The notes beneath the pieces are model-generated. The model saw only the letters and a list, made by a program, of their open reading frames with translations, did no database searches and was not told where the DNA came from. A program made the translations under genes and the position numbers. Positions 7,472 through 15,300 of a stretch of 53,993 nucleotides of DNA are shown here, one piece after another; positions within the stretch are counted from its first letter, which is position 1, and each line of letters opens with the position of its first letter. The stretch spans positions 4,322 to 58,314 of the forward strand of contig MGSS01000125.1 in NCBI GenBank assembly GCA_001798595.1, in the 5' to 3' direction. The DNA is from Deltaproteobacteria bacterium RIFCSPLOWO2_12_FULL_60_19 (GTDB lineage: Bacteria > Desulfobacterota > Binatia > UBA9968).

Positions 7472-9574
7472 ATGGAGCAAAGCTTGGATCTGAATTCCCT
7501 TTTCAATCCGAAAAACATCGCGATCGTAGGCGCCTCTTCCAATCCCGGGAGCATATCCGGACAGTTCTTGCGCTACTTGAAGCGCTACGAGTTCAAGGGG
7601 CCGATCTATCCGGTGAATCCGCGCCATCAGGAGATCTCCGGTCTCCCGTGTTTTCCGAGCGTCTCGGCGATTCCGGAACGGGTGGACCTCGCGATCTGCG
7701 TGGTTCCCAATCAAGGCGTGACTCAGGTGGTCGAGGAATGCACGGAAAAAGGCGTCGGTTATCTGATGATTCCTTCGACCGGGTTTGCCGAAGCAAGCGC
7801 CGAAGGAGCGCGGCTGCAAAAACGGCTCACCGAAATCGCGCGCTCCGGCCGCACGAGATTGTTGGGTCCCAACTGCATGGGGTTCATCAACTTCAAAGAC
7901 GGCGTCGTGGCGAGCTTCGGCGCGTTTCTCGAGAGCCCTAAAGATCTCGGCGCCGGCAACATAGCGTTCGTCTCTCAGAGCGGCCTCTTGGGCGCGCGGG
8001 TCGTGCGCCGGTGCGTGAGCCGCGGGCTCGGCCTCACGTACGAGGTCAGCACCGGCAACGAAGCGGATATCGAGAGCCTCGACTTTATCGAGTATCTGCT
8101 CGGCGATCCGCAGACGAAGGTCATCGGCGCGTTGATCGAAAGCGTCAAGAGCGGTCCCCGGCTTCTGGCCTTGGGACGGCGCGCTCAGGAGCTCGGAAAG
8201 ATCATCGTCGTTCTCAAAGCGGGGAAATCGAGCGTGGGATTGGAGGCGATCTCGTCGCATACCGGGAGACTGTCGAGCGCGGCGCAGATTTACCGCGGCG
8301 TTTTTCGCCAGGCGGGAATCGTCGAGGCGCGCACGTTCAATGAATTGTGCCTTGCCTTGGAAGCGTTCTCGACTCTGGAAAAACTTCCCGAGGAAGTCCG
8401 CCTCGCCGTAGTCGTCGGCTCGGGAGGCAACGGCGTTCTGATCGCCGATCTGGCGGAAGAGTTGGGCGTCGCTTTGGCCGAGCTTCCCGCCGAGACCCAG
8501 GCTTCGATTGCCTCTTTGATCCCCGAGGCCGGTTCGTGCCGCAACCCGATCGACGTCACCGCGCAAGTGACCCACAATCAACCGGACAAACTACGGCAGG
8601 TGGTCGAATTACTGGCGCAGGAAAAAAGCGTCACATCGATGATCGTCGGCGTTAATCACCGCTGTCTTTCACAGTGCTGGACCGATCTCATCCGCATCGC
8701 CGAAGCCAGCGGGAAGCTCATGGGCGTCACGGTCTCTTCGGACGTTCCGACCGAGATCAAAGAGGGCTTGAAAAAAAGCGGGCGCATCCTCTTGTCCGAA
8801 GACGCCGAGGAGCTCCTGTCAATGTTCAAACCGGTGAGCGACCGCGCCAAACTTGTGAGGAGGGGCTCTGAGCACGCTCCGGAAAGCTGGCAGGAAAAGA
8901 ATTACGCGCTCGCCGCCTTGACCGGCGCGGAGACGACGGAATTTCGCGTCAAAAAACTTTTGTCTCCATATGTTCCGGTGCCGCGCGGCGACCTTGCCCG
9001 CTCCGCGGACGAAGCGGTCGCCATCGCCGAGCGCCTCGGCTATCCCGTCGCCATGAAGCTCTCCGCGCCGGGTCTCCGCCACAAGACCGAAGCGGGAGCG
9101 GTGAAGTTGAACGTCGGCGGTGCAACCGAAGTCGGGCGGATTTTTGCCGAGTTGAAAGACGGCCGTGCTTCGTTTGGCCCCGGTTCGGGAGTCTTGGTCG
9201 AGGAGATGGCGGGTAGCGGGGTAGAGGTGATCGTCGGCTTTTTACGCTCCAAGGAGCTGGGTCCGATCGTGATGTTCGGGTCGGGAGGCATTTTGGTCGA
9301 GCTGGTGCGCGACACGACTTACCGGGCGATACCTCTGGCTCGCGCGGAGGCTGAAGCCATGATCGAGGAAAGCCTGTGCTTCAAACTGTTGAAAGGATTC
9401 CGGGGCCAAACCGCCAAGGACCTGAACGCGCTCGCCGACGGCATCGTTCAGGCCTCGAGAATTTTTTTGGCCAATCCATGGATCAACGAGATGGAGTTCA
9501 ATCCGGTCGCCGTCCTCGACGAGGGACGGGGAATCAAGATTCTCGACGCGCTGGTGGTACCGGGGGACGGATAA
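7472..9574 (+). CDS. ADP-forming acyl-CoA synthetase (acetate--CoA ligase family)
   Basis: A 700-residue single-chain NDP-forming acyl-CoA synthetase, converting a carboxylic acid, CoA and ATP to acyl-CoA, ADP and phosphate (or the reverse). Domains in order: CoA-binding Rossmann domain (~10-140, AIVGASSNPGSISGQF), succinyl-CoA-ligase-like domains (~150-460) with the phosphorylatable histidine in ISSHTGRLSSAAQ (~258), and a C-terminal ATP-grasp domain (~480-700, GYPVAMKLSAPGLRHKTEAG). The length is normal for the fused alpha-beta type. It lies 12 nt after the acyl-CoA dehydrogenases. It could activate the acid released by the amidohydrolases or recover ATP from a final acyl-CoA. The start has only a modest GGGG site. 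Confidence 0.9.
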   Translation: MEQSLDLNSLFNPKNIAIVGASSNPGSISGQFLRYLKRYEFKGPIYPVNPRHQEISGLPCFPSVSAIPERVDLAICVVPNQGVTQVVEECTEKGVGYLMIPSTGFAEASAEGARLQKRLTEIARSGRTRLLGPNCMGFINFKDGVVASFGAFLESPKDLGAGNIAFVSQSGLLGARVVRRCVSRGLGLTYEVSTGNEADIESLDFIEYLLGDPQTKVIGALIESVKSGPRLLALGRRAQELGKIIVVLKAGKSSVGLEAISSHTGRLSSAAQIYRGVFRQAGIVEARTFNELCLALEAFSTLEKLPEEVRLAVVVGSGGNGVLIADLAEELGVALAELPAETQASIASLIPEAGSCRNPIDVTAQVTHNQPDKLRQVVELLAQEKSVTSMIVGVNHRCLSQCWTDLIRIAEASGKLMGVTVSSDVPTEIKEGLKKSGRILLSEDAEELLSMFKPVSDRAKLVRRGSEHAPESWQEKNYALAALTGAETTEFRVKKLLSPYVPVPRGDLARSADEAVAIAERLGYPVAMKLSAPGLRHKTEAGAVKLNVGGATEVGRIFAELKDGRASFGPGSGVLVEEMAGSGVEVIVGFLRSKELGPIVMFGSGGILVELVRDTTYRAIPLARAEAEAMIEESLCFKLLKGFRGQTAKDLNALADGIVQASRIFLANPWINEMEFNPVAVLDEGRGIKILDALVVPGDG

Positions 9575-9622
9575 ATTTTTTTCGGCAAACGGCAAATTCA
9601 GACTAGAGGAGGGAAAATCGCA

Positions 9623-10411
9623 ATGGCTTACCAGGCAATTATCTACGAAAAGAAGAACCGTATCGCCTATCTGACGCTCAATCGCCCGCACAGGGGCAAC
9701 AGCTACGATAAGGTGATGGAGAACGAAGTGCTCTCGGTCTGGCAGGACGTCAAGCAGGATGACGACGTTTGGGGCGTCATCGTCACCGGTGGGGGAGACA
9801 AATTTTTCTGCACCGGCATCGATCAAAGAGCCGCGTACGAGGAGGATACCTTCCACAAGAAGGGGGGATCCAATCCGTCGAACTTCCCCAACCGTCCCAA
9901 AGGCATGTGGAAACCGGTGCTGGTTGCGGTGAACGGCATCTGCTGCGGCGCCGGCGTCCACTGGATCTGGCAAAACGACATCATCATCTGCTCGGATCAG
10001 GCGACGTTCTTCGATCCTCACGTGACGCGCGGTTGGGTGCCGGTGAGAGAAATGCTGGGAATGGCAACCCGCTTGCCGTTCGCCGTTGTCATGCGCATGG
10101 CGATCATGGGCACGACGGAACGGGTCGATGCCAAACGGGCTTACGACCTCGGTTTGGTCACGGAGGTCGTGCCGCATGACCGGTTGATCCCGCGGGCGAC
10201 GGAAATTATGGAGCAGGTTTTCGAGCAGTCTCCCCTGGCCGTCCGGGCGATCATAGAAACTCTGCACCGGGGGATGGGGTTGGAATATCACTACAAGGAC
10301 GCCGAGGACATGGGAGTGCTCATTCGCAACCCGATCCAGACGACGGAGGACCGCAGGGAGGGAACCCGGGCCTTCGCGGAAAAAAGAAAGCCCGTCTGGA
10401 AGGCGAGGTAA
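9623..10411 (+). CDS. Enoyl-CoA hydratase/isomerase family protein
   Basis: A 262-residue crotonase-fold protein that probably hydrates or isomerises the enoyl-CoA made by the upstream dehydrogenases. Features include TLNRPHRGNSYDKVM near the start, the first oxyanion strand WGVIVTGGGDKFFCTGID, and the second oxyanion region VLVAVNGICCGAGVHWIW where hydratases usually have GGG. Both glutamates of classical enoyl-CoA hydratase are hard to place: the second-half segment reads FFDPHVTRGWVPVREML, so it may be an isomerase, hydrolase or C-C lyase instead. GAGGAGGG precedes ATG 9623. The 48 nt gap after the synthetase is the largest in this operon but contains no clear promoter. Confidence 0.85.
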   Translation: MAYQAIIYEKKNRIAYLTLNRPHRGNSYDKVMENEVLSVWQDVKQDDDVWGVIVTGGGDKFFCTGIDQRAAYEEDTFHKKGGSNPSNFPNRPKGMWKPVLVAVNGICCGAGVHWIWQNDIIICSDQATFFDPHVTRGWVPVREMLGMATRLPFAVVMRMAIMGTTERVDAKRAYDLGLVTEVVPHDRLIPRATEIMEQVFEQSPLAVRAIIETLHRGMGLEYHYKDAEDMGVLIRNPIQTTEDRREGTRAFAEKRKPVWKAR

Positions 10412-10425
10412 GATGGGGGACGAGT

Positions 10426-10857
10426 ATGGAAATCAAAGAAATCACGCCGTCGGAATACAAGGTGCCCAAGCGCTACTGGCGCGGCGTCGTGGTCGGCGAC
10501 CTTGTCCTCCTTTCGGGAACCGGCGGGATCGATCCGGAGACGGACACGGTTCTGCCCACCATCGAAGAGCAGGCGGAGATGGTCTTTCAGCGTATCGTGA
10601 GATCCCTGAAAGTAGCGGGCACGTCGCCGGAATACGTGATTCGCCGCACCACGTATCTCGTCGATCCGCTCAAAAATATCCGCGTCGTCGGGGAGATCGA
10701 GAAAAAGTATCTCCCGTATCCGAAGGCGAGTTCCACGGTCGGGGTGACGGCGCTCGCCAGACCCGGCATGCTCATCGAGGTCGACATCATGGCGATCAAG
10801 CCGAAGACGCGCAAGTCGACTCGAGGCAAAGCTCGGCGCGGCCGGAGGAAACAATAG
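10426..10857 (+). CDS. RidA-family (YjgF/YER057c/UK114) protein
   Basis: A 143-residue small trimeric-type RidA protein. Canonical members deaminate reactive enamine/imine intermediates; many operon-linked relatives act on pathway intermediates. The fold is recognisable from VVVGDLVLLSGTGGIDPET, the EEQAEMVFQRIVRSLKVAG helix and the ASSTVGVTALARPGMLIEVD strand. In the archetype the catalytic arginine lies in a VARLP-type motif; here ALARPGMLIEVD supplies an arginine nearby. The C-terminal tail is Arg/Lys-rich (~130-143). It is the last gene of the plus-strand operon, 14 nt after the hydratase, with GGGGGA upstream. Linkage to amidohydrolases suggests it clears an enamine intermediate. Confidence 0.85.
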   Translation: MEIKEITPSEYKVPKRYWRGVVVGDLVLLSGTGGIDPETDTVLPTIEEQAEMVFQRIVRSLKVAGTSPEYVIRRTTYLVDPLKNIRVVGEIEKKYLPYPKASSTVGVTALARPGMLIEVDIMAIKPKTRKSTRGKARRGRRKQ

Positions 10858-10890
10858 TAGAAAGGCCCGGAGCGGCCGGGACGACTTAGA

Positions 10891-11095
10891 GCTCGCGACG
10901 ACGGCTCGCCGGCGTCTTTACTCGCCAGCTCCTGGTAGCGCAGCGCCGGGACTTCAACTTGAATGTCGATTCGATCGAGCAACGGGCCGGAGACGCGGGA
11001 GCGGTAGCGCTGGATCTGCGGCGGCGTACAGCCGCATTCTTTCTGCGGATCGGTGAAGAAGCCGCAGGGACACTCCCGCGTTGCCTTTTTGCCGT
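10891..11095 (-). pseudogene. comM: comM (YifB, Mg-chelatase-like ATPase) fragment, copy 1
   Basis: Reading the minus strand gives about 60 codons of the post-ATPase region of Com[18 protein letters not shown], then [20 protein letters not shown], then [20 protein letters not shown]. ComM is a ring ATPase helping natural-transformation recombination. Only this internal piece survives. The N-terminal ~300 residues and the C-terminal ~120 residues are absent, and the frame runs off into unrelated sequence (SRALSRPGRSG). By eye about 187 of 195 nt match the longer fragment at 51.9-52.4 kb, in the same orientation. Both copies begin at the same ComM position. It is certainly non-functional as ComM and may be a repeat arm. 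Confidence 0.75.
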
Positions 11096-11150
11096 GCTCG
11101 GCTGAAGAGTTCGAAGCCCAAACCTGAAAAGTATCCCCGTAACCTCAATA

Positions 11151-11170
11151 CCTTAGCTGATCATCTAAGG
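11151..11170. repeat. 20-nt near-perfect palindrome
   Basis: CCTTAGCTGATCATCTAAGG is symmetric except for one position pair (C7/T14), centred on TGATCA. A further half-site CTAAGG follows at about 11184-11189. Related CCTTAG/CTAAGG half-sites occur at about 52457 and around 52634-52668. It could be a protein-binding dyad or part of the comM-linked repeat. There is no U-tract to make it a terminator. Confidence 0.5.
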
Positions 11171-11200
11171 AAAAGACGGATTGACTAAGGATGAATTCAC

Positions 11201-11527
11201 TTATTCCCTTTTTTCTGCCGCGGCGCGCAGGGCTGTAAAAAAGTCGCGGTAAGCCTGGCCCGGAAGCTCGATGGGGAGCTCGTGGAGGATTTTGATTCCC
11301 CTTGGCTCCGGAAGGAGAATGCCCACGACCGTGCGCACGCGCAGGATATCCATTTGCGGCAGATCCTCCTTCTTTTGGCTGACTATGGCTACCACGTGGC
11401 GCATCCCGTACTTTCGACGCCCCGGATTGAGGTCCCTGAGGACGAGAGGAGTCTCCGCTCCTTCCGCCAGATCTGTCGGGCGCCGCACAAAAGTTTCCCA
11501 GATCTTTGGCTCATTGGTTGAAGCCAT
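11201..11527 (-). CDS. Small conserved-looking protein of unknown function
   Basis: A 108-residue protein I do not recognise. ATG 11527 is chosen because a strong GGAGGGG site precedes it by a few nucleotides; it overlaps the end of the upstream UbiD gene by 17 nt. The chain is soluble and charged, begins MASTNEPKIWETF, contains an Arg/Lys-rich middle (LNPGRRKYGMRHVVAIVSQK) and ends with an amphipathic helix (RDFFTALRAAAEKRE). No signal peptide, cysteine motif or membrane segment is seen. The tight overlap with ubiD suggests it is co-translated with it and could be a partner subunit, as some UbiD-type decarboxylases have small accessory subunits, but it does not resemble VdcD/BsdD by eye. Confidence 0.7.
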   Translation of the reverse strand: MASTNEPKIWETFVRRPTDLAEGAETPLVLRDLNPGRRKYGMRHVVAIVSQKKEDLPQMDILRVRTVVGILLPEPRGIKILHELPIELPGQAYRDFFTALRAAAEKRE

Positions 11528-12941
11528 AACCCCTCCATCGCTCAAGCACCTTCTGACGAATAGACTCCGGGAAGATCGAGTCAAAGGTGGCCTTCACCGG
11601 GACCTCCCATTGTCTCGACCACTCGCCGGGCCAGGTGCAATCGAACAGCACGGTCGCCCCTTTTTGGGCGGCGCGCTCGCCTTGACTGTAGCAGGGAGTC
11701 AAGGTATTGGCCCGCCCTTCATAATGGACCGCGTGAACACCATGGGCGGGATGGCATTTGGTGGAAAAGGCGTGGAGCACCTTGCCGATATCGAAGATAT
11801 CCACATCCGTCTCCACCATGAAAATCTTGGAGAGCAGCGCCCTCCTTGAAGTCAGAGTCTCCAGAATTTTGCGCGCTATTTCCTTCCCGCCAAACTGGAC
11901 TCCTATCACCGCCAAGTGCACGGCTCCCTCCGGCGGGACGTAGACATCGACCACGGGGACGCCATGGCGCTCGAGCCGGCGCTTGATAGCCACGGCGCCT
12001 GACATGGCGGTGATGGTGGAGCTGTCGTCCTTGTAACCCGTTGCGTCCACGGTAAGAATGGGACGGCGCCGGTGCGTGAAGGCGGTAGCCCGAAAAAGGA
12101 TGCCGTTTCCCATCTCCCCGGTTCGGTAGCCGGGGTATTCTCCGTAAGGCCCCTCGAGGGCCACTCGATCGGGCAGCACCTCGCCCTCAATCACAATCTC
12201 TGCCCTTGCCGGCACGAGGAGATCGCTGGTCTCGCAGCGGATCAACTCCACCGGACTTCCCCTGAGACCGCCGGCAAGTGCGGCCTCGTCGCCCCCGAGG
12301 TGGTAAGTCGCCGCGGCGGCAAAATGAGAGAGCGGGTCCGCGCCGATCACGATCGCCAGCGGCATGGCTTTGCCCTTGGTGACGTAATGATCCTGGAACA
12401 CCTTCCCCAGATGGCTCGTAGGGCGGGGGAAGCCGGTCAGATGGGTTGAATCATAAACCATAAAACGATACATGCCCCAATTGACCCAGCCGGTGTTTGG
12501 GTCGCGGGAGACCGCGAGATCCCACGTGCCGATATAGCGTCCACCGTCCCCGTCGTGCAACATGGGAGCGGGGAGATTGAACAGGTCGAGCGTGTCTCCC
12601 ACCCATCGCACTTCCTTGCACGGGCCCTGATCGACGGTCACAGGGGGAATCAGTTTCCCCTCGCGCCTTTCATACTCCTGATAAATCTCCTTGACCGAAG
12701 AGGTCGGCGCGACTCCGAAAGCGGCGGCGACACGACGCCATGTCGCCATGGGATTGACAAACACGGACACGTCCTCTGGGTAATCGGCGATGCTCTTGAA
12801 CCATAGAGCCGGCCCGTCCTTTTCGCACGCCAACCTGCTGATCGCCCCCAACTCCATATCCCAGCTCACCTCTTCATCGATCTCCAGCAGATCGCCCGTG
12901 GAGCGCAGGGTTTCGATAAATTCCCGGGTGTCGTCAGACAT
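11511..12941 (-). CDS. UbiD-family decarboxylase (canonical active site)
   Basis: A 476-residue UbiD-family (de)carboxylase, using prenylated FMN for reversible decarboxylation of aromatic or unsaturated acids. The catalytic triad is intact: Arg in NWGMYRF (~159) and two glutamates in EGPYGEYPGY (~263 and ~268). The Arg region (MYRFMVYDSTHLTGF) looks more like the Fdc1/AroY branch than like UbiD proper. ATG 12941 is preferred over GTG 12950 because GAGAGGTG is correctly spaced for it. The start overlaps the end of the PaaK-like gene by 8 nt. No ubiX (prFMN synthase) is in the window, so the cofactor must be made elsewhere. Linkage to a CoA ligase suggests aromatic acid metabolism. Confidence 0.9.
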   Translation of the reverse strand: MSDDTREFIETLRSTGDLLEIDEEVSWDMELGAISRLACEKDGPALWFKSIADYPEDVSVFVNPMATWRRVAAAFGVAPTSSVKEIYQEYERREGKLIPPVTVDQGPCKEVRWVGDTLDLFNLPAPMLHDGDGGRYIGTWDLAVSRDPNTGWVNWGMYRFMVYDSTHLTGFPRPTSHLGKVFQDHYVTKGKAMPLAIVIGADPLSHFAAAATYHLGGDEAALAGGLRGSPVELIRCETSDLLVPARAEIVIEGEVLPDRVALEGPYGEYPGYRTGEMGNGILFRATAFTHRRRPILTVDATGYKDDSSTITAMSGAVAIKRRLERHGVPVVDVYVPPEGAVHLAVIGVQFGGKEIARKILETLTSRRALLSKIFMVETDVDIFDIGKVLHAFSTKCHPAHGVHAVHYEGRANTLTPCYSQGERAAQKGATVLFDCTWPGEWSRQWEVPVKATFDSIFPESIRQKVLERWRGYGFNQ

Positions 12942-14301
12942 CGTTTTCACCTCTCCTGTCCCAAATTCTTTTTGCTTTGATCCTCTCCTCGATTTTCAAG
13001 GAGCGCGCCAGTTCGCCCGGCGCGAGGAGTTCGGCCGCTATGGAAAGCCCGGTGGTCGCCTTCAGCTCCCTTTCCAGCGTTTCTTTAATGGACGCTCTAG
13101 CCGCGCCATCCAGGCGGCATTCCACCTGCACCGTCACCTTATCCTGTTGGCCTATGCGATCCAAGATGACGAAATATTCGCGCATCAATTCGGGCAGTCT
13201 CTCGAGAACCGTCTCGACCATCGTCGGATAAAAAGCGACGCCGCGGATTTTTACCATCTCACTTACCCGCCCTTTGACCTTGGCGAGTCTCCTGGTGCTC
13301 CGGCCGCAGGGGCAGGGCCCTTCCAAAAAAGCGCTGATGTCTTCCAGACTGTAGCGGATGACCGGGGCGGCCTCTTTGAACAGGCTGGTCACGACCAGGA
13401 CTCCATCCTGCCCGGCGGCTACCGGTTCGTAGTTCTCCGGGTCGAGGACTTCGAAGATGTAGCCATCCTCATTGATGTGGTAGCCGTTTTTCTCCCGGCA
13501 CTCAAACGTCGGCGCCCCGGTCTCAACGCTCCCGAAATTGTCATAAGCCTGGACCCCCCACCTTTCTTCGATCGCGCGGCGCGCCGGCTCGGTCAAGGGC
13601 TCCGAGGTGTGAATCGTCAAGCGCAGCCGGAAATCTTTCCGCGTGTCCAGACCCATCCTCTCGGCGACATCGGCCAGATGCAAAACGTAAGAGGGAGTCC
13701 CCACCAGAACCGTCGTCCCCCAGTCATGGGCGATTTTTAATTGCCTTTCGCTTGGCGTGACCGCGCCGCTTCCCGTGGGGACCACCAAGGCGCCCAACTT
13801 CATGGCCCCTTCGGTTGACGTGAAGCCGACGATGAACAGGGAATAGGCAAGCACGACCTGAAGAACATCCCCCCTTTGAACTCCCTGCGCGTGAAGCCGC
13901 CGGGCCGAAAAATTGGCGATAACCTGCCAGTCGCGCAGGGTATGGAAAAAGGGTTTGGGCTGGCCCGTGCTGCCCGAGCTTGCCTGGATGCGCACCGCAG
14001 GGAAGTCGCCCTGGTAGTTGCCAAAGGGCGGATGGCGAAGGAGACTCTCTTCAAGGTCTCTCTTGCAAACGACGGGCAGCTTGCCGAGATCGCCGCGCCC
14101 CTGGATATCGTTGGGATGAATCCCTTGAGCCTCCCAACGCTCGCGGTAGAAAGGGATGTGGTCCCAGGCCCTTTGGATGAGACGCTTCAATCCCAGATCC
14201 TGGATTTTCTCCAGCTGTTCTCTGGGAGCGGTTTCGATCTCCCAACTGAGAGGCGGGGGCGGGTAGGGCTCGCCGAGTTCTAACCTGGCGCGGTCACTCA
14301 T
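12934..14301 (-). CDS. Phenylacetate-CoA ligase-like AMP-forming enzyme
   Basis: A 455-residue PaaK-type adenylate-forming ligase, expected to activate an aryl or arylacetic acid to its CoA thioester (ATP to AMP + PPi). The P-loop-like motif SSGSTGQPKPFFHT (~110-123) is present. EVLDPENYEPVAAGQDGVLV and VIRYSLEDISAFLEG contain the adenylate-binding and hinge segments, followed by the Cys-containing CPCGRSTRRLAKVKGRVSEM and the C-terminal domain. The length is typical. Its start codon overlaps the previous gene's stop as ATGA (14298-14301). Among homologues the substrate ranges over phenylacetate, benzoates and anthranilate; the flanking UbiD and dihydroxyphthalate-decarboxylase-like genes favour a benzoate-type acid. 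Confidence 0.9.
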   Translation of the reverse strand: MSDRARLELGEPYPPPPLSWEIETAPREQLEKIQDLGLKRLIQRAWDHIPFYRERWEAQGIHPNDIQGRGDLGKLPVVCKRDLEESLLRHPPFGNYQGDFPAVRIQASSGSTGQPKPFFHTLRDWQVIANFSARRLHAQGVQRGDVLQVVLAYSLFIVGFTSTEGAMKLGALVVPTGSGAVTPSERQLKIAHDWGTTVLVGTPSYVLHLADVAERMGLDTRKDFRLRLTIHTSEPLTEPARRAIEERWGVQAYDNFGSVETGAPTFECREKNGYHINEDGYIFEVLDPENYEPVAAGQDGVLVVTSLFKEAAPVIRYSLEDISAFLEGPCPCGRSTRRLAKVKGRVSEMVKIRGVAFYPTMVETVLERLPELMREYFVILDRIGQQDKVTVQVECRLDGAARASIKETLERELKATTGLSIAAELLAPGELARSLKIEERIKAKRIWDRRGENDV

Positions 14302-15287
14302 GCGGCACGCTCCAGAGTATTCGGCGCGAAAAGCTCGTGCAGCGAAAGAAGTCTGTCAATGGCGCCCTGCTCGAAGGCGTAGCGAATAAGGGTCTCCAGC
14401 GTCAAGCGATTTGCCTCGATTCCCTGAGGCCACAGTCCCTCCCCAAAAATCCGTTGCTCCTCCTCCACCTCGGCTAGAAACCAGTGGAGGGGATAACGCG
14501 GCGCGCTGCTCTGCCGCAGGGAACGAAAGCAGAGGCGCTCCGCCTCTTCAAAGGCCTCGGTCAGGCAGGACGCCACCCAGGGATGCCGTTCGTAAATATC
14601 TCTGCGCAGAACCAGAATGTGCATAATGGGGATGACCTTGGTCTTGAGGTAGTATTCCTTTTCCGTCTCCTTGTAGTTGGGAAAGAGACGCTTCACGTTC
14701 GGGGCCCCTGCGGCAAACGACGACGGGATGGGAAGGCTTACCAGCGCGTCGAGTTCTCCTCGGAGCAACATGTCGTTCAAGTTTTTTTCCGGCGGGATTT
14801 CCTCCACGCAGACTCCGTCCGGGCATGAAAAGGACCGATAGCTCCCGTGCTTTCCGCTCTCCAACGCTCCCGTGTGCCACCGGACCTCCTTCGGGGCAAC
14901 CCCGTAGTCGTGTTCGAGGAAGCCGCGTATCCATATGGCGGCGGTTGAAAAGTAGTCGTGGATGCCCACACGTTTGCCCTTGAGATCCCCGGCTCTTTCG
15001 ATGCCGGAATCGTCCCGCACATACAGGTTGGAGTGCCGAAAGCTCCTGAGCGGGAAGATCGGCATGGCAATGAAGGGAGGAGCGGGCCGGCAAAGGGTCG
15101 CCAGATAGGCCGACAACGATAGCTCGGAAGCCTCAAAGGACTTGAAGCGCAGCATCTCGGGGAAGAGGCGCGAGGGTTCCATGACGATATAGTTGAGATC
15201 GATCCGTTGGGGTTTGACCCGGCCGTCGCGCAGCGGCAGCGTTCGGTCGTAATCCCCGCAAGCGATCGTAATCCTCAGCGGCTCCAT
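14298..15287 (-). CDS. 4,5-dihydroxyphthalate decarboxylase-like protein (copy 1)
   Basis: A 329-residue protein of the Pht5/4,5-dihydroxyphthalate decarboxylase family, which has a periplasmic-binding-protein-like two-lobe fold. It starts MEPLRITIACGDYDRTLPLR with no signal peptide, so it is probably cytoplasmic and enzymatic rather than a transport receptor. Family-like segments are FEASELSLSAYLATL, the GDLKGKRVGIHDYFSTAAIW hinge and LFPNYKETEKEYYLKTKVIP with IMHILVLRR. The C-terminal LFAPNTLE motif is shared with the copy at 52.9 kb. It sits between two UbiD genes and overlaps the PaaK-like gene, supporting a role in decarboxylation of an aromatic diacid. Many such relatives are of unproven activity. 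Confidence 0.8.
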   Translation of the reverse strand: MEPLRITIACGDYDRTLPLRDGRVKPQRIDLNYIVMEPSRLFPEMLRFKSFEASELSLSAYLATLCRPAPPFIAMPIFPLRSFRHSNLYVRDDSGIERAGDLKGKRVGIHDYFSTAAIWIRGFLEHDYGVAPKEVRWHTGALESGKHGSYRSFSCPDGVCVEEIPPEKNLNDMLLRGELDALVSLPIPSSFAAGAPNVKRLFPNYKETEKEYYLKTKVIPIMHILVLRRDIYERHPWVASCLTEAFEEAERLCFRSLRQSSAPRYPLHWFLAEVEEEQRIFGEGLWPQGIEANRLTLETLIRYAFEQGAIDRLLSLHELFAPNTLERAA

Positions 15288-15300
15288 GGTTCACACCCTG

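Larger units (their letters stand above)
10858..11200. other. Convergent intergenic region with comM remnant
   Basis: This 343 nt stretch lies between the ends of two convergent operons. It holds a comM C-terminal fragment (10891-11095), about 55 nt weakly alignable to the sequence flanking the other comM fragment (52.4 kb), and a 20 nt near-palindrome (11151-11170). A short G+C hairpin (about 10862-10881, CCCGG/CCGGG arms) lacks a U-tract, so no convincing intrinsic terminator is seen. No intact gene is present. Confidence 0.6.

Noticed and set aside
10862-10881. Intrinsic terminator after the RidA gene
   Set aside because: The hairpin is only 5 bp with a G+C loop and no following U-tract.
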